A stretch of DNA of 64,000 bases from CAZMNF01 sp964567595 (GCA_964567595.1 CAZMNF010000002.1:1-64000), one strand, 5' to 3'. Positions 8,584-18,681 are shown, counted from the first letter of the stretch. Numbers and translations are program-made. The notes: a model not told the origin generated them from the sequence alone.

Positions 8584-9231
8584 ATGGACATTTCCACATC
8601 GTCGTGGCTTGCGGTGGCCATCGTCGCTCTTCTTGCGGGGACTCTCGCGCTCGTAACGGGCATCCCCCCGTTCAACGCCTCGTCGACTGATGATCGTCAT
8701 AGCGACTATCAATCGACCGTGATTACCATCCTGAACGGCGAACGGGTCGACCGCACGTCGCCCCGCATTCAAGCCGGGCTCGTGCCGGGCATGTCAACGC
8801 TGTTCGAGGCCATGTATTGCCCGGAAAACGATTGCACCTTCGCCAACGAGATGGGCTATCTGTTCGACGTCACCCAAGAAACCAAAGCGATGCTCCGCAA
8901 CGGCATCGTCGCTCCCCTATGTCGCACGGACCAAATCTCGCCGCCGTCGGCATTGAGCGCTGATCATCGCGAGATCTGCGCTCGATTGGACGCGATCTAC
9001 GGCGAACTCCGCTCGTTGGAGCAGAACGTGAAGATCGCCCGTGACTTGTTGGCGCGGAACGAAAACCCGTCGACCTTCGAATCGACGCTCAACCAACTGA
9101 ATCAACGCATACTCAACAAGCGAACGGTGATCATCGATCAGCTCCGAGCGATACGGGAGATTGCATGGCTGGCCCCGGTTTTCGAGGGAGCGAACGAGGA
9201 GATTCCTCAACTGTCCCAATCTAATGAATGA
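8584..9231 (+). CDS. membrane-anchored extracytoplasmic protein, unknown function
   Basis: The 215-residue product has one N-terminal hydrophobic helix (WLAVAIVALLAGTLALVTGI) and a soluble remainder that should lie outside the cytoplasm. The first part has four Cys (MYCPENDC, APLCRTD, REICARL), consistent with two disulfides. The second part (about 130-200) is a charged helical segment (YGELRSLEQNVKIARDLLAR and following) that may form a coiled coil. No family is recognised. ATG 8584 is preferred to the in-frame ATG 8578 because the promoter -10 box ends at 8574 and the predicted start site falls between the two. No partner gene is evident; the peptide-transporter operon follows after 184 bases. 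Confidence 0.6.
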   Translation: MDISTSSWLAVAIVALLAGTLALVTGIPPFNASSTDDRHSDYQSTVITILNGERVDRTSPRIQAGLVPGMSTLFEAMYCPENDCTFANEMGYLFDVTQETKAMLRNGIVAPLCRTDQISPPSALSADHREICARLDAIYGELRSLEQNVKIARDLLARNENPSTFESTLNQLNQRILNKRTVIIDQLRAIREIAWLAPVFEGANEEIPQLSQSNE

Positions 9232-9272
9232 TTGCTATTTGCAAGTCCTGTTCTGAAAATCATCCAAAAGGT

Positions 9273-9300
9273 TTGTCAAAACAAGCCTGGCGGATGATAC
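9273..9300 (+). promoter_or_regulatory. possible promoter of second peptide-transporter operon
   Basis: TTGTCA (9273-9278), 16 bases, TGATAC (9295-9300), giving a leader of about 110 bases. The leader holds a short GGTTG/CAACC hairpin and AAAGGAGGT before the TTG start at 9416. Confidence 0.4.
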
Positions 9301-9415
9301 CGTGAGCATCCAGAGGGGAGGTGGTTGCGGCGAGGTCATCCCACGACGACAACCATAAGGGCCAATTCAAGCGGGACAACCTCATGAAGAGTTTCCTAAG
9401 AAAAAGGAGGTCGTT

Positions 9416-11524
9416 TTGTTTAGTAGCTTTCAACGACTAAGCTACATTTCCATCATCGCTACGCTGGCCGTTGGGCTCGTTGCGTTCATGGGCCTGGCGC
9501 AGGACGTTCAGAACGAGGACACGCTCGTGTACCTCAACATCGGCCAGCCGCAGAGCCTCGACCCGGCTTGGCAGTTTGACACGGGCTCCGCCTCCGTTGT
9601 CGACCAAATCTACGGTCAGCTCGTTTTCTACGAGGGCGGTCGCACGAACTCGTTCGTGCCACAGCTTGCCTCTCAGGTGCCGACGCTGGAGAACGGCGGC
9701 ATCTCCGAAGACGGGCTTACCTACGAGTTCCCGATTCGGGAGAACGTCCCCTTCCACAGCGGCGATACCTTGACGCCGGAGGACGTGGAGTACACCTTCC
9801 AGCGCCTCATGGTCATGGACCGCGACGGCGGCCCGAGCTTCCTCTACAACCGACCCTTGCTCGGGCGCGGGAGCACGCGAGACGACGACGGCAACATCGC
9901 CGTGACCCCGCAACAGATTGACGAGGCGGTCACGGTCGACGGCCAGACGGTCACGTTCAACCTCCAGGAAGCGTTCCCGCCGTTCCTGCAGATCATTGAG
10001 ACGAGCTCCGCGTCCATTTTGAACAAGAGCTTCGTCGTTCAGCAGGGCGGCTTCCCCGGCTTCGGCACCCAGGCCATCGCCGCAGGCGAGAACGGCGATC
10101 TGGAGACGCAGCCGGCCGGCACCAGCGACGACGTGATCGCCAGCCTCGGCGGCGACCGACTGATCACGGCCGGTCCGGACGGCGAGCTCCAGACCGAGCC
10201 GGCTGAGGACACCGACGACCAGGTCGTCGGCGACGAGGCGATCATGGCGTTCTTCAACAACCCGCCCAACCAGCAGACGACCTCCATCTTCCAGGACACG
10301 GACGGCACCGGGCCGTTCCAGCTCCGGAATTGGGATCGCGCCAACCTCGAGGTCACGCTGAGCCGCTTCGACGACTTCCAGATCTCCGAGGGCATGTCCA
10401 ACTTGCTCGATCAGGAAGGCCCGGCCAAGCTGGATAACGCCATTTTCCGCGAGGTCCCTGAGGTCGGCCCCCGCATCACCGCCCTGCAGCAGGGCGATGC
10501 TGACATCATCGACTTGCCGCGCCAGCGAGCCCCGGACGTGCGCGGCAGCGAAGGCGTCCGCGTGATCGATGGCTTGCCGTCGTTCGACGCGACATCGCTG
10601 TTCTTCAACTTCGAAATCCAGGGCTTCGAGGACGGCAGCGCCCAGGGCGTCGGCTCCGGTGAGCTCGACGGCGACGGCATCCCGGCCGACTTCTTCCAGG
10701 ACGAGCAGGTCCGCAAGGGCTTCTCGCACGCCTTCAACGGGAACGCCTACATCGAGGACATCTTCAACGGCGCGGCCATCCAGCCGGCAACGCCGATCAG
10801 CCCGGCCCTGCCGTTCAGCGAGGACCGCAACGCTCCGGATTGTGAGCAGTGCGTTGAGCCGCCTGAGTTCAGTCCGGATAAGGCAGAAGAGGCGTTCAAG
10901 AAGGCCATGGGTGGTTCGGTCGAGAACCCCGGCCCGGTCTGGCAGAACGGCTTCCAGTTGACCTGCTTCTTCAACTCCGGCAACACGCAGCGCCAGACGG
11001 CCTGCCAGATCATGAAGGCCGAGTTGAGAAACATCAACGACAAGTTCCAGGTCGAGGTGCAGAGCGTGCCTTGGCCGGTCTACCTCAACCAACTGACGTC
11101 GGGCACCATGCCCTTCTTCGCCCTCGGCTGGGCGCCGGACTTCGTCGACCCGGACAACTTCATCCGCCAGTGGATGCACGAGGAAGGCACCTTCAGTGGC
11201 CCGAACCAGATCAGCGTCCTGGACGGGTCCGAGCGCTGGACCGAGCTGGTCGATGAGGGCATTGCCACCGTCGACCCGGAGCAGCGCGACGACATCTATG
11301 CCACGCTGCAGCAGGAGTTCGTCAACAACTACCTCGCGATCATGCTCTCCAACCCGACGGAGTTCCGTCCGACGCGTACGTGGCTGGATGGCCAGTTCTA
11401 CAACCCGACGTTCGCGTTCGCGGGCGGCTACCTCTACACGCTCGACAAGGAGCAGGGCGCGACACCTGACTGCGAGCTGCTCGGCTTCTTCGACTTCACC
11501 ACGTCGGACAACGCCTGTCAGTAG
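9416..11524 (+). CDS. oligopeptide ABC transporter binding protein with internal repeat insertion
   Basis: The 702-residue binding protein is of SBP family 5 but about 150 residues longer than usual. It starts at TTG 9416, five bases after a near-perfect AAAGGAGG. A Sec signal peptide occupies residues 1-28 (cut near GLA-QD) with no lipobox Cys, so the protein is soluble in the periplasm. Signatures: VPFHSGDTLTPEDVEYTFQRL (about 111-131) and the hinge region GTGPFQLRNW (about 297-306). Residues 221-241 and 250-270 are two copies of the same segment (GENGDLETQPAGTSDDV versus GPDGELQTEPAEDTDDQV), an acidic insertion not usual in the family. Four Cys occur near 480-530. It heads an operon with two permeases; the solute is unknown. 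Confidence 0.9.
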   Translation: MFSSFQRLSYISIIATLAVGLVAFMGLAQDVQNEDTLVYLNIGQPQSLDPAWQFDTGSASVVDQIYGQLVFYEGGRTNSFVPQLASQVPTLENGGISEDGLTYEFPIRENVPFHSGDTLTPEDVEYTFQRLMVMDRDGGPSFLYNRPLLGRGSTRDDDGNIAVTPQQIDEAVTVDGQTVTFNLQEAFPPFLQIIETSSASILNKSFVVQQGGFPGFGTQAIAAGENGDLETQPAGTSDDVIASLGGDRLITAGPDGELQTEPAEDTDDQVVGDEAIMAFFNNPPNQQTTSIFQDTDGTGPFQLRNWDRANLEVTLSRFDDFQISEGMSNLLDQEGPAKLDNAIFREVPEVGPRITALQQGDADIIDLPRQRAPDVRGSEGVRVIDGLPSFDATSLFFNFEIQGFEDGSAQGVGSGELDGDGIPADFFQDEQVRKGFSHAFNGNAYIEDIFNGAAIQPATPISPALPFSEDRNAPDCEQCVEPPEFSPDKAEEAFKKAMGGSVENPGPVWQNGFQLTCFFNSGNTQRQTACQIMKAELRNINDKFQVEVQSVPWPVYLNQLTSGTMPFFALGWAPDFVDPDNFIRQWMHEEGTFSGPNQISVLDGSERWTELVDEGIATVDPEQRDDIYATLQQEFVNNYLAIMLSNPTEFRPTRTWLDGQFYNPTFAFAGGYLYTLDKEQGATPDCELLGFFDFTTSDNACQ

Positions 11525-11562
11525 CGTGGGAGAGACGACGACCCATCAACGACGCACGTAAC

Positions 11563-11606
11563 GACAATCTCGAGGGGGCCGCCCGAAACGGCCCCCTCGA
11601 ATTGTC
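11563..11606 (+). terminator. strong hairpin between binding-protein and permease genes
   Basis: Inner perfect 11-base stem (11571-11581 with 11589-11599, loop of 7), extended after a small internal bulge by GACAAT/ATTGTC (11563-11568 with 11601-11606). Only two T residues follow. As in the first importer it lies directly after the binding-protein stop and before the permeases, suggesting partial termination or message stabilisation. Confidence 0.7.
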
Positions 11607-11653
11607 TTAGCCAGCGGCGCCTCCTAAAATGGTCGAACCCGGGTGATCCGTGA

Positions 11654-12682
11654 ATGATCGCATACATCATTCGACGCCTGCTCATGCTGCCGGTTGTGAT
11701 GTTCTTCGCATCGCTCATCGTCTTCCTATTGAGCCAGCTGCTGTCCCCAGGCGTGCGGCTAGCAGCGTACGTGGGCCAAAATCTCAGTGCCATTCGGGAC
11801 AAAGCCGCACTGATTGAAAAGCATGGCCTGAACGACCCCCCTTGGATTCAGTGGAAGAACTGGATCACGAACGTGTTTCAGGGCGATTTGGGATTCTCGA
11901 CGCAACATAGCATGGAAGTGAGCCAGGCCTTCGCAGCTTTTTTTCCGGCTAGTGTGGAGCTCCTGCTCTTCGCCATCTTTCCTATCTTCTTCGTCGGCAT
12001 CGGGCTTGGCGTCCTATCCGCGACCCATCAGAACAGCCCCATCGACCATATAAGTCGGCTGACCTCCATCATTGGGTGGTCCCTGCCGACGTTTATCCTC
12101 GGCTTGTTGCTCCTGATGGTCTTTTATGGGATCTTGGACTGGGTTGGTGACGGACGCCTCAGCTCTCAAGCGGGGCTGATCGTGGGATCCGACGACTTCG
12201 TCAACCACACGGGCCTCCACACGATCGATGCGTTGATCAATGGGAACTGGTTTGTCTTTGGGGATGCGATCAAACACCTTATCCTGCCGGCCATTACCAC
12301 CGACGTGGTCGTTGTGGCGCTGATTGTCCGTGTGATGCGCAGCAGCATGCTCAATTCGCTTCGAGAAGACTACATTGACACAGCACGAGCCAAGGGCCTC
12401 CGCGAAAACATCGTCATTCACAAACACGCTCGACGGCCAGCCATGATCCCCGTCCTGACCACAGGGGGCATCATCTTCGCCATCCTGTTCACCGGGTTCG
12501 CAACGACAGAGATCGTGTTCAACTTTAAAGGGCTCGGCTACATGTTCATTACATCAGCTAGATCGCTCGATTTCGCCACGGTCTTGGCATTCACGCTGTT
12601 CACCTCGGCCGTCTTCGTGACCGTGAATCTCATTGTGGATATCCTATACGCGGTGGTTGATCCCCGTATCAGCTACGATTAA
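11654..12682 (+). CDS. peptide ABC transporter permease, DppB-type
   Basis: The 342-residue inner-membrane permease has the DppB plan: N-terminal helix (IIRRLLMLPVVMFFASLIVFL), periplasmic motif QGDLGFSTQHSMEV, five further helices, an EAA loop (REDYIDTARAKGLRENIVIHKHARRP, seen around residues 238-260) and the C-terminal YAVVDPRISYD. GGTGATCC before ATG 11654 can serve as ribosome-binding site. It is followed after 21 bases by its DppC-type partner. The third-position GC is lower here than in the binding protein. Confidence 0.93.
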   Translation: MIAYIIRRLLMLPVVMFFASLIVFLLSQLLSPGVRLAAYVGQNLSAIRDKAALIEKHGLNDPPWIQWKNWITNVFQGDLGFSTQHSMEVSQAFAAFFPASVELLLFAIFPIFFVGIGLGVLSATHQNSPIDHISRLTSIIGWSLPTFILGLLLLMVFYGILDWVGDGRLSSQAGLIVGSDDFVNHTGLHTIDALINGNWFVFGDAIKHLILPAITTDVVVVALIVRVMRSSMLNSLREDYIDTARAKGLRENIVIHKHARRPAMIPVLTTGGIIFAILFTGFATTEIVFNFKGLGYMFITSARSLDFATVLAFTLFTSAVFVTVNLIVDILYAVVDPRISYD

Positions 12683-12703
12683 CTCGATCAAGGGACTGAA
12701 TCC

Positions 12704-13726
12704 ATGGCTGACACGTCGAATCGACAGAGCGAGTCGAGACTTCGGACCACGGAGAGCCACTACGGGGGAGAGCCCAAACAACCCGAAGAACAACCGCAAA
12801 TCATTGATCGGGTTTTTCCAGAGACTCTCCGGAAAATCCTGAAAAATCCCTTGGGCATGATAGGGATTGTGCTCCTCATCTTCTTTATCATCGTGGCCAT
12901 TGCGGCGCCGTGGCTGGCTCCACCGGCGTATCCGGAGGACCCCTACAGCATGACCCAGGACGGCTACTCGTCTCGGCCCGAGCCGCCAAACCCGGAAGCT
13001 TGGACCTCATTTCCGCCCGACTGGGAACTCCATCCGCTGGGGACGACGAAAGGCCAATACGACATCTACTACGGCCTGATCTGGGGGACGCGCACGGCGT
13101 TCTTTTTCGCCGTTACCATCGTCGGCTTGGGGGTTCTTATCGGCATCATCATGGGAAGCCTGGCCGGGTTCTTCGGCGGCATCGTCGACGAAGTCATCAT
13201 GCGCTTTGTCGATGTCCTCTATGGATTTCCCAACATCTTGTTGGCCGTGGTGCTCTTGGTCGTGTTCTCGGAGTGGCCGGAGACACTCGCCCTCATCGTC
13301 GCCCTGACGACGTTCGGTTGGATCAACTATACGAGATTGCTGAGGGGCGACATTCTCTCCGTCAAAAACCAAGAATACGTCGCCGCGACCCGTGCGCTTG
13401 GGGCCTCGAACCTACGCCTGATCCGGAAGCATATTTTGCCGAACGCCATCCATCCGGTGTTCGTCGTGGCCACGCTCAACTTTGGCAGCGTGATGGTGTT
13501 GATCGCCACGCTGTCCTTCTTCGGCCTCGGGCTGCCGATCGGCTATGCGGACTGGGGCCAACTGGTGTCGTTCTCCCGAGAATGGATCGTCGGCACGCAA
13601 GGGGATCCGTTGATCTACTGGTACACGTTCGTGCCGCCGGCCGTGGCGATCACGCTCTTTGTGCTGTCGTTCAACCTCATCGGCGACGCGGTCCGCGACG
13701 TGATGGACCCGCGCCAGAAGACGTGA
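12704..13726 (+). CDS. peptide ABC transporter permease, DppC-type
   Basis: The 340-residue product has a long acidic/polar N-terminal extension (about 45 residues) before the first helix (LGMIGIVLLIFFIIVAIAAPWLA). It carries the family motif HPLGTTKGQYDIY, where DppC proteins have HPLGTDxxGRD; the change of the D and GRD residues is noteworthy but the rest fits. EAA-type loop: NQEYVAATRALGASNLRLIRK then HILPNAIHP. It ends GDAVRDVMDPRQKT. AGGGA precedes ATG 12704. The following propeller gene starts 6 bases after its stop and is probably co-transcribed. Confidence 0.92.
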   Translation: MADTSNRQSESRLRTTESHYGGEPKQPEEQPQIIDRVFPETLRKILKNPLGMIGIVLLIFFIIVAIAAPWLAPPAYPEDPYSMTQDGYSSRPEPPNPEAWTSFPPDWELHPLGTTKGQYDIYYGLIWGTRTAFFFAVTIVGLGVLIGIIMGSLAGFFGGIVDEVIMRFVDVLYGFPNILLAVVLLVVFSEWPETLALIVALTTFGWINYTRLLRGDILSVKNQEYVAATRALGASNLRLIRKHILPNAIHPVFVVATLNFGSVMVLIATLSFFGLGLPIGYADWGQLVSFSREWIVGTQGDPLIYWYTFVPPAVAITLFVLSFNLIGDAVRDVMDPRQKT

Positions 13727-13732
13727 TAGATC

Positions 13733-14878
13733 ATGAGTCGACTGTTTCAAAAGGGGCTAATCGGCGTTCTCATTCTGAGTTTGGGAGCCGCGCTCGGGTT
13801 GGGAGGAGCGGATACCACGACGGGTACGGCCGGTGAGCATTCCTCGTGGCCCATTTTCCGTCAAAATCCGCGTCACACTGCGCAAAGCCCGTTCGTTGGC
13901 CCGGAAACGCCCAACGTGAAGTGGCAACTGGAAGTGGGCAGCGCCATTCTTGGTGGCCCCGTGCTCGGCGCCGACGGCACCGTGTACGTTGGCTCCTTCG
14001 ACCGCCATCTCTATGCGGTAAACTCGGAGACGGGCAAGGTCAAATGGCGCTTTGAGACGGACGATATGGTCGCATTCGCGCCGGCCGTTGGCCCGAACGG
14101 CAACGTCTATACGGGCTCCTACGATCACCATCTCTATGCGCTGACGCCTGGCGGCGAGCTTCGGTGGCAAGTTGACGTTGGGGCCCCCATTGCCTCGCCT
14201 CTGACGGTCGGCCCGCAAGGGACGGTGTACGCCGGATCGGAGAACGGTCGACTGACGGCCGTGCGTCCGGACGGAACCGTCAAATGGCACTATGAGACGG
14301 ATGGCCAGGTGAACTCCGCCCCTGCGATCGGCGAGGACGGCACGGTCTACTTCACCTCACGCGATGCCCACCTTTACGCGCTGAGCCCGGAGGGCGAGCA
14401 GAAGTGGCGCACGTCCATCGACGGCCCGACCCGTTCGTCGCCGGCCATTGGCGCCGATGGCACCGTCTACGTCGGCTCCAACAGCACGAACTTGTACGCG
14501 GTCCGGCCCGACGGATCGATCCGTTGGGTCTTCCGCGAACCTGATCGTCCGGTGGAATCGTCGCCGGCCATTGCGACCGATGGGACCGTCATCGTGGGCA
14601 CGGGCGACAGCCACCTGTACGCCGTGAACCCGGATGGCTCGCTCAAGTGGAAGTTCGCCTCTCGCGGCGAGATCGGCAGTTCTCCCGCCATTGATGGGGC
14701 AGGCCAGAGCTACTTCGGCAACTTGGAAGGCCTCGTCTACGCCATCAACGGGGACGGGACGTTCGAATGGTCCTTCAAGGCCGGTGACATCGTCGCGTCC
14801 TCCCCGGCCATCGGCGCCGACGGGACGCTCTACGTGGGATCCTCCGACGCCAAGCTTTTTGCCCTGACTGACGAATAG
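13733..14878 (+). CDS. secreted PQQ-type beta-propeller protein
   Basis: The 381-residue product has a Sec signal (LIGVLILSLGAALGLGG) and then about eight repeats of roughly 40 residues of the form IGxDGTVYVGSxDxHLYAV with a following W (KWRFET, RWQVDV, KWHYET and so on). This is the PQQ/quinoprotein-like propeller fold also used by BamB and PQQ-dependent dehydrogenases. No catalytic Asp/Glu or calcium ligands of a dehydrogenase are recognisable, so a binding or scaffold role in the periplasm is likelier. It begins 6 bases after the DppC-type gene, suggesting that it works with, or is expressed along with, the importer. A BamB-like role is possible but unsupported by context. Confidence 0.85.
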   Translation: MSRLFQKGLIGVLILSLGAALGLGGADTTTGTAGEHSSWPIFRQNPRHTAQSPFVGPETPNVKWQLEVGSAILGGPVLGADGTVYVGSFDRHLYAVNSETGKVKWRFETDDMVAFAPAVGPNGNVYTGSYDHHLYALTPGGELRWQVDVGAPIASPLTVGPQGTVYAGSENGRLTAVRPDGTVKWHYETDGQVNSAPAIGEDGTVYFTSRDAHLYALSPEGEQKWRTSIDGPTRSSPAIGADGTVYVGSNSTNLYAVRPDGSIRWVFREPDRPVESSPAIATDGTVIVGTGDSHLYAVNPDGSLKWKFASRGEIGSSPAIDGAGQSYFGNLEGLVYAINGDGTFEWSFKAGDIVASSPAIGADGTLYVGSSDAKLFALTDE

Positions 14879-14924
14879 ATAGAGCTCCCCGACTGAAGAG
14901 CTTGCCGAGCACCAGCCGTTTGTT

Positions 14925-15527
14925 CTACGGGGTCCAGCGCGTGGTGAACGAGCAATTCTCCGGGATCCAGCTGGAAAAAGCAGGATCCGAGTTGGTCACG
15001 CGCTGCGGAGGCAGGCCGCCGCAACGGACCAACAGCTCACCGGTCGGAATCGTCTCGAAATAGAAACGTCGCTCTTTGTAGCGCTCCCAATCCTGAACGT
15101 CGGCGTGAGTCACCAACGAGGCTTCGCGGCGATCGGGCAGGAGAAACCGACAGTGGTCGCGCAAACCTTGCACAAATTCCGCAAACGAGACGGACAACGG
15201 TTCCGGCATTGCGGCTGTGCAACGGACCTGGATGTCATTGAGCGGATAGTCGGCGAACTTGGAAGGCGGCATCGGAAAAACGTAGAACCCTTGAGCCGGA
15301 GATCGATTGGGGACCCGATCGATCGCCAGCGAGGGCAGGACGCCGTTTTCGTTGTCGGCGTGACGAACTTGGTCGAAATCGACGATCAGATAGGCTTGGT
15401 ACAGCGTCTGCTCCGTCGGGGTCGTTGCGGGAAACGCGATGGCCAAGAGCATGCCCGCGATCAACAAAGTGACCTCTTTTTGCGTCCAAGAGAGCCGGCG
15501 ACGCGTCCAGCGATCGCCGAAGGTCAT
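14925..15527 (-). CDS. anchored extracytoplasmic protein, unknown function
   Basis: The 200-residue product starts best at ATG 15527, which overlaps the stop of a small upstream frame by four bases (ATGA). An N-terminal basic stretch (FGDRWTRRRLSWTQ) is followed by one hydrophobic helix (VTLLIAGMLLAIAFPATTP); the rest is predicted to be outside. Four Cys occur (RCTAAM, DHCRF, RCGGL, ENCSF), suggesting two disulfides. No family is recognised. It lies downstream of the 16S rRNA gene on the same strand and converges on the propeller gene. Confidence 0.55.
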   Translation of the reverse strand: MTFGDRWTRRRLSWTQKEVTLLIAGMLLAIAFPATTPTEQTLYQAYLIVDFDQVRHADNENGVLPSLAIDRVPNRSPAQGFYVFPMPPSKFADYPLNDIQVRCTAAMPEPLSVSFAEFVQGLRDHCRFLLPDRREASLVTHADVQDWERYKERRFYFETIPTGELLVRCGGLPPQRVTNSDPAFSSWIPENCSFTTRWTP

Positions 15528-15688
15528 GGCACGCACGCTGCGGTTCCATCAGCCTTGGTTGTGCTCACGTCACGACGAAACTCAAGCCCTCGCCGCAGTC
15601 CGCCGAGGAGGGAAATGTGGATGTACGCGTAGACGGTCTCGACATCCTCCACGCCCTGCTGTATTCGCTCTGTGATATCCGTCGACAT
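15524..15688 (-). CDS. small frame possibly coupled to the next gene
   Basis: A 54-residue frame (MSTDITERIQQGVEDVETVY...) whose TGA overlaps the ATG of the following 200-residue gene. The overlap favours translational coupling. No ribosome-binding site is clear and no family is recognised; the upstream extension of the frame to 15835 is Arg/His-rich and does not look coding. Between 15689 and the 16S 3' end (15946) only the pre-rRNA flank is seen. Confidence 0.35.
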   Translation of the reverse strand: MSTDITERIQQGVEDVETVYAYIHISLLGGLRRGLEFRRDVSTTKADGTAACVP

Positions 15689-15875
15689 AGCTGATCGCAA
15701 CAATGCTTGCGCCACAGGCGCGGCTGCCTCCCTAGAGCCACGGTGCCGATGATCACTAACGATCCTAGGGAGCACAATGTGGCGACACAAATGGCGAATC
15801 CATCGCTCGGCCATTCGAGTGAGGAGTGAGGGCACTGGTCTTTAGTGGGGTTTTCCGACGGGCTGAAAAGGAAAA

Positions 15876-15895
15876 TGGATAGCGTAGCCAGGGTC
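15876..15895 (-). other. 3' arm of pre-16S processing stem
   Basis: Read on the minus strand, this 20-base segment downstream of mature 16S pairs with 17518-17538 upstream of it, with a single bulged base. Between it and the 16S end lies a local hairpin around CGCTCGAAGCG (15900-15910). Such long-range stems are RNase III processing sites in bacterial pre-16S RNA. Confidence 0.7.
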
Positions 15896-15940
15896 GGCGC
15901 GCTCGAAGCGCCATTGGGAAATTCTAATGAGCGTTGAGCT

Positions 15941-17500
<1,560 letters not shown>

Positions 17501-17517
17501 ATATGAAGCTGGCTTCG

Positions 17518-17538
17518 GACCGCTGGCTACGCTATCCA
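17518..17538 (-). other. 5' arm of pre-16S processing stem
   Basis: On the minus strand this 21-base segment upstream of mature 16S is complementary, with one extra base, to 15876-15895 downstream. A perfect local hairpin with a CGAGA loop (GCGCT/AGCGC, around 17552-17568) lies just 5' of it in the leader. Confidence 0.7.
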
Positions 17539-17577
17539 CTTGTCAATGAACTGGCGCTTCTCGAGCGCGGGAATTTG

Positions 17578-17606
17578 AGTATAGCAAGCCCCCCAGGTCG
17601 TGTCAA
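17578..17606 (-). promoter_or_regulatory. 16S rRNA promoter
   Basis: Minus strand TTGACA (rc at 17601-17606), 17-base spacer, TATACT (rc at 17578-17583). It is among the closest matches to consensus in the window. The start at about 17571 leaves a 70-base leader that holds the 5' processing arm. Confidence 0.85.
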
Positions 17607-17636
17607 GAGCCTTGGCCGAACCGGTTCCCCATGTCC

Positions 17637-17665
17637 TTGTGGTCCGGACTTTGCGGCCTTAAACT
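17637..17665 (+). promoter_or_regulatory. ddl promoter, leaderless geometry
   Basis: TTGTGG (17637-17642), 17 bases, TAAACT (17660-17665), then only 8 bases before ATG 17674. It diverges from the 16S promoter. Confidence 0.55.
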
Positions 17666-17673
17666 CCGACCAT

Positions 17674-18645
17674 ATGGACCACACGCAAGCCCGAATCGGC
17701 GTCCTCATGGGCGGGCTCTCCGGCGAACGCGAGGTCTCGCTGGCGTCGGGCCGACACGTCCAATCGGCGTTGGCAAGCTGTGGCTACCGGGTCGCCCCGA
17801 TCGTCCTCGACGACCCGGACGACGTCGTGGCGCAACTGAGCGAGGTTGACCTCGTCTTCAACTGCCTCCACGGGGGAACGGGCGAGGACGGCACGCTGCA
17901 ACTGCTGTTCGAGCTTCTCGAGCGTCCCTACACGGGATCGGGCCCGCTCGGCTGCGCTTGGGCCATGGACAAACTGGCCGCAAAACAGGAGTTCAGTCGC
18001 ATCGGCCTCGCCACGCCGGGCTACGTCGAGCACCGCCACGAGCAGGACTGGTCGGAGTGGGAAGCACGCGTTTCCCGTGAACTCGGCTACCCGTGTGTTG
18101 TCAAACCGACCCGCGAGGGGTCAAGCCTCGGCGTGCACATCGTCCCGGGCCCGGAAGCGCTCGTCGAGGCGGCCCACGCCGTGCAAGCGGCCTACGGCGA
18201 ACTGTTCGCGGAACGCTTCATGGACGGCCGGGAGATCACCGCGGGCGTCCTTCGTGTCGATGGCGAGGATCGAGCGCTGCCGCTGGTCGAGATGCGGACG
18301 GAAACCCAATTCTACGACTACGAGGCCAAGTACACGCCCGGCATGACCGAGTTCGTCGTCCCGGCCGAGTTGAGCGACAACACAACCGAGCGCTGCCAGG
18401 AGGCGGCGCTTGCGGCCCATCAGGCGCTCGGCTGCTTCGGGTTCTCTCGCGTCGACATGCGCGTCGATCCCAACGGCACTCCCCAAGTGCTCGAAGTCAA
18501 CACCGTGCCGGGCATGACGGCCACGAGCGATCTGCCCCAGGCCGCCGAAGCCGACGGCCTGTCCCGGGAACAGCTCGTCGACCGCATGTTGCAGTCGGCG
18601 ACGGAGCGGCCCCTGCCGACCGCCTCACCTTCGGCCTTTCCCTAG
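17674..18645 (+). CDS. ddl: D-alanine--D-alanine ligase
   Basis: The 323-residue ATP-grasp enzyme joins two D-Ala for peptidoglycan stem peptides. Visible: N-terminal RIGVLMGGLSGEREVSLASG, the HGGTGEDGTLQ block (about 65-75), central FSRIGLATPGY, KPTREGSSLGV in the ATP-binding loop, EMRTETQFYDYEAKYTPG (omega-loop region with the Tyr and Lys), GFSRVDMR and the C-terminal EVNTVPGMTATS with metal- and substrate-binding Glu and Asn. The frame is open further upstream to 17497, but ATG 17674 fits the family start and sits 8 bases after a -10 box, implying a leaderless mRNA. Alanine racemase, which makes the D-Ala substrate, is 3 kb downstream. Confidence 0.96.
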   Translation: MDHTQARIGVLMGGLSGEREVSLASGRHVQSALASCGYRVAPIVLDDPDDVVAQLSEVDLVFNCLHGGTGEDGTLQLLFELLERPYTGSGPLGCAWAMDKLAAKQEFSRIGLATPGYVEHRHEQDWSEWEARVSRELGYPCVVKPTREGSSLGVHIVPGPEALVEAAHAVQAAYGELFAERFMDGREITAGVLRVDGEDRALPLVEMRTETQFYDYEAKYTPGMTEFVVPAELSDNTTERCQEAALAAHQALGCFGFSRVDMRVDPNGTPQVLEVNTVPGMTATSDLPQAAEADGLSREQLVDRMLQSATERPLPTASPSAFP

Positions 18646-18681
18646 GCAGATGGGCCGGATCTCGTCGACTGACATCGGCCC

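Noticed and set aside
9301..9402. Riboswitch in the leader of the second peptide-importer operon
   Set aside because: Only one short hairpin is seen and no known riboswitch core could be traced.
13733..14878. Naming the propeller protein BamB
   Set aside because: No lipobox Cys and no Bam context; repeat fold alone is not enough.
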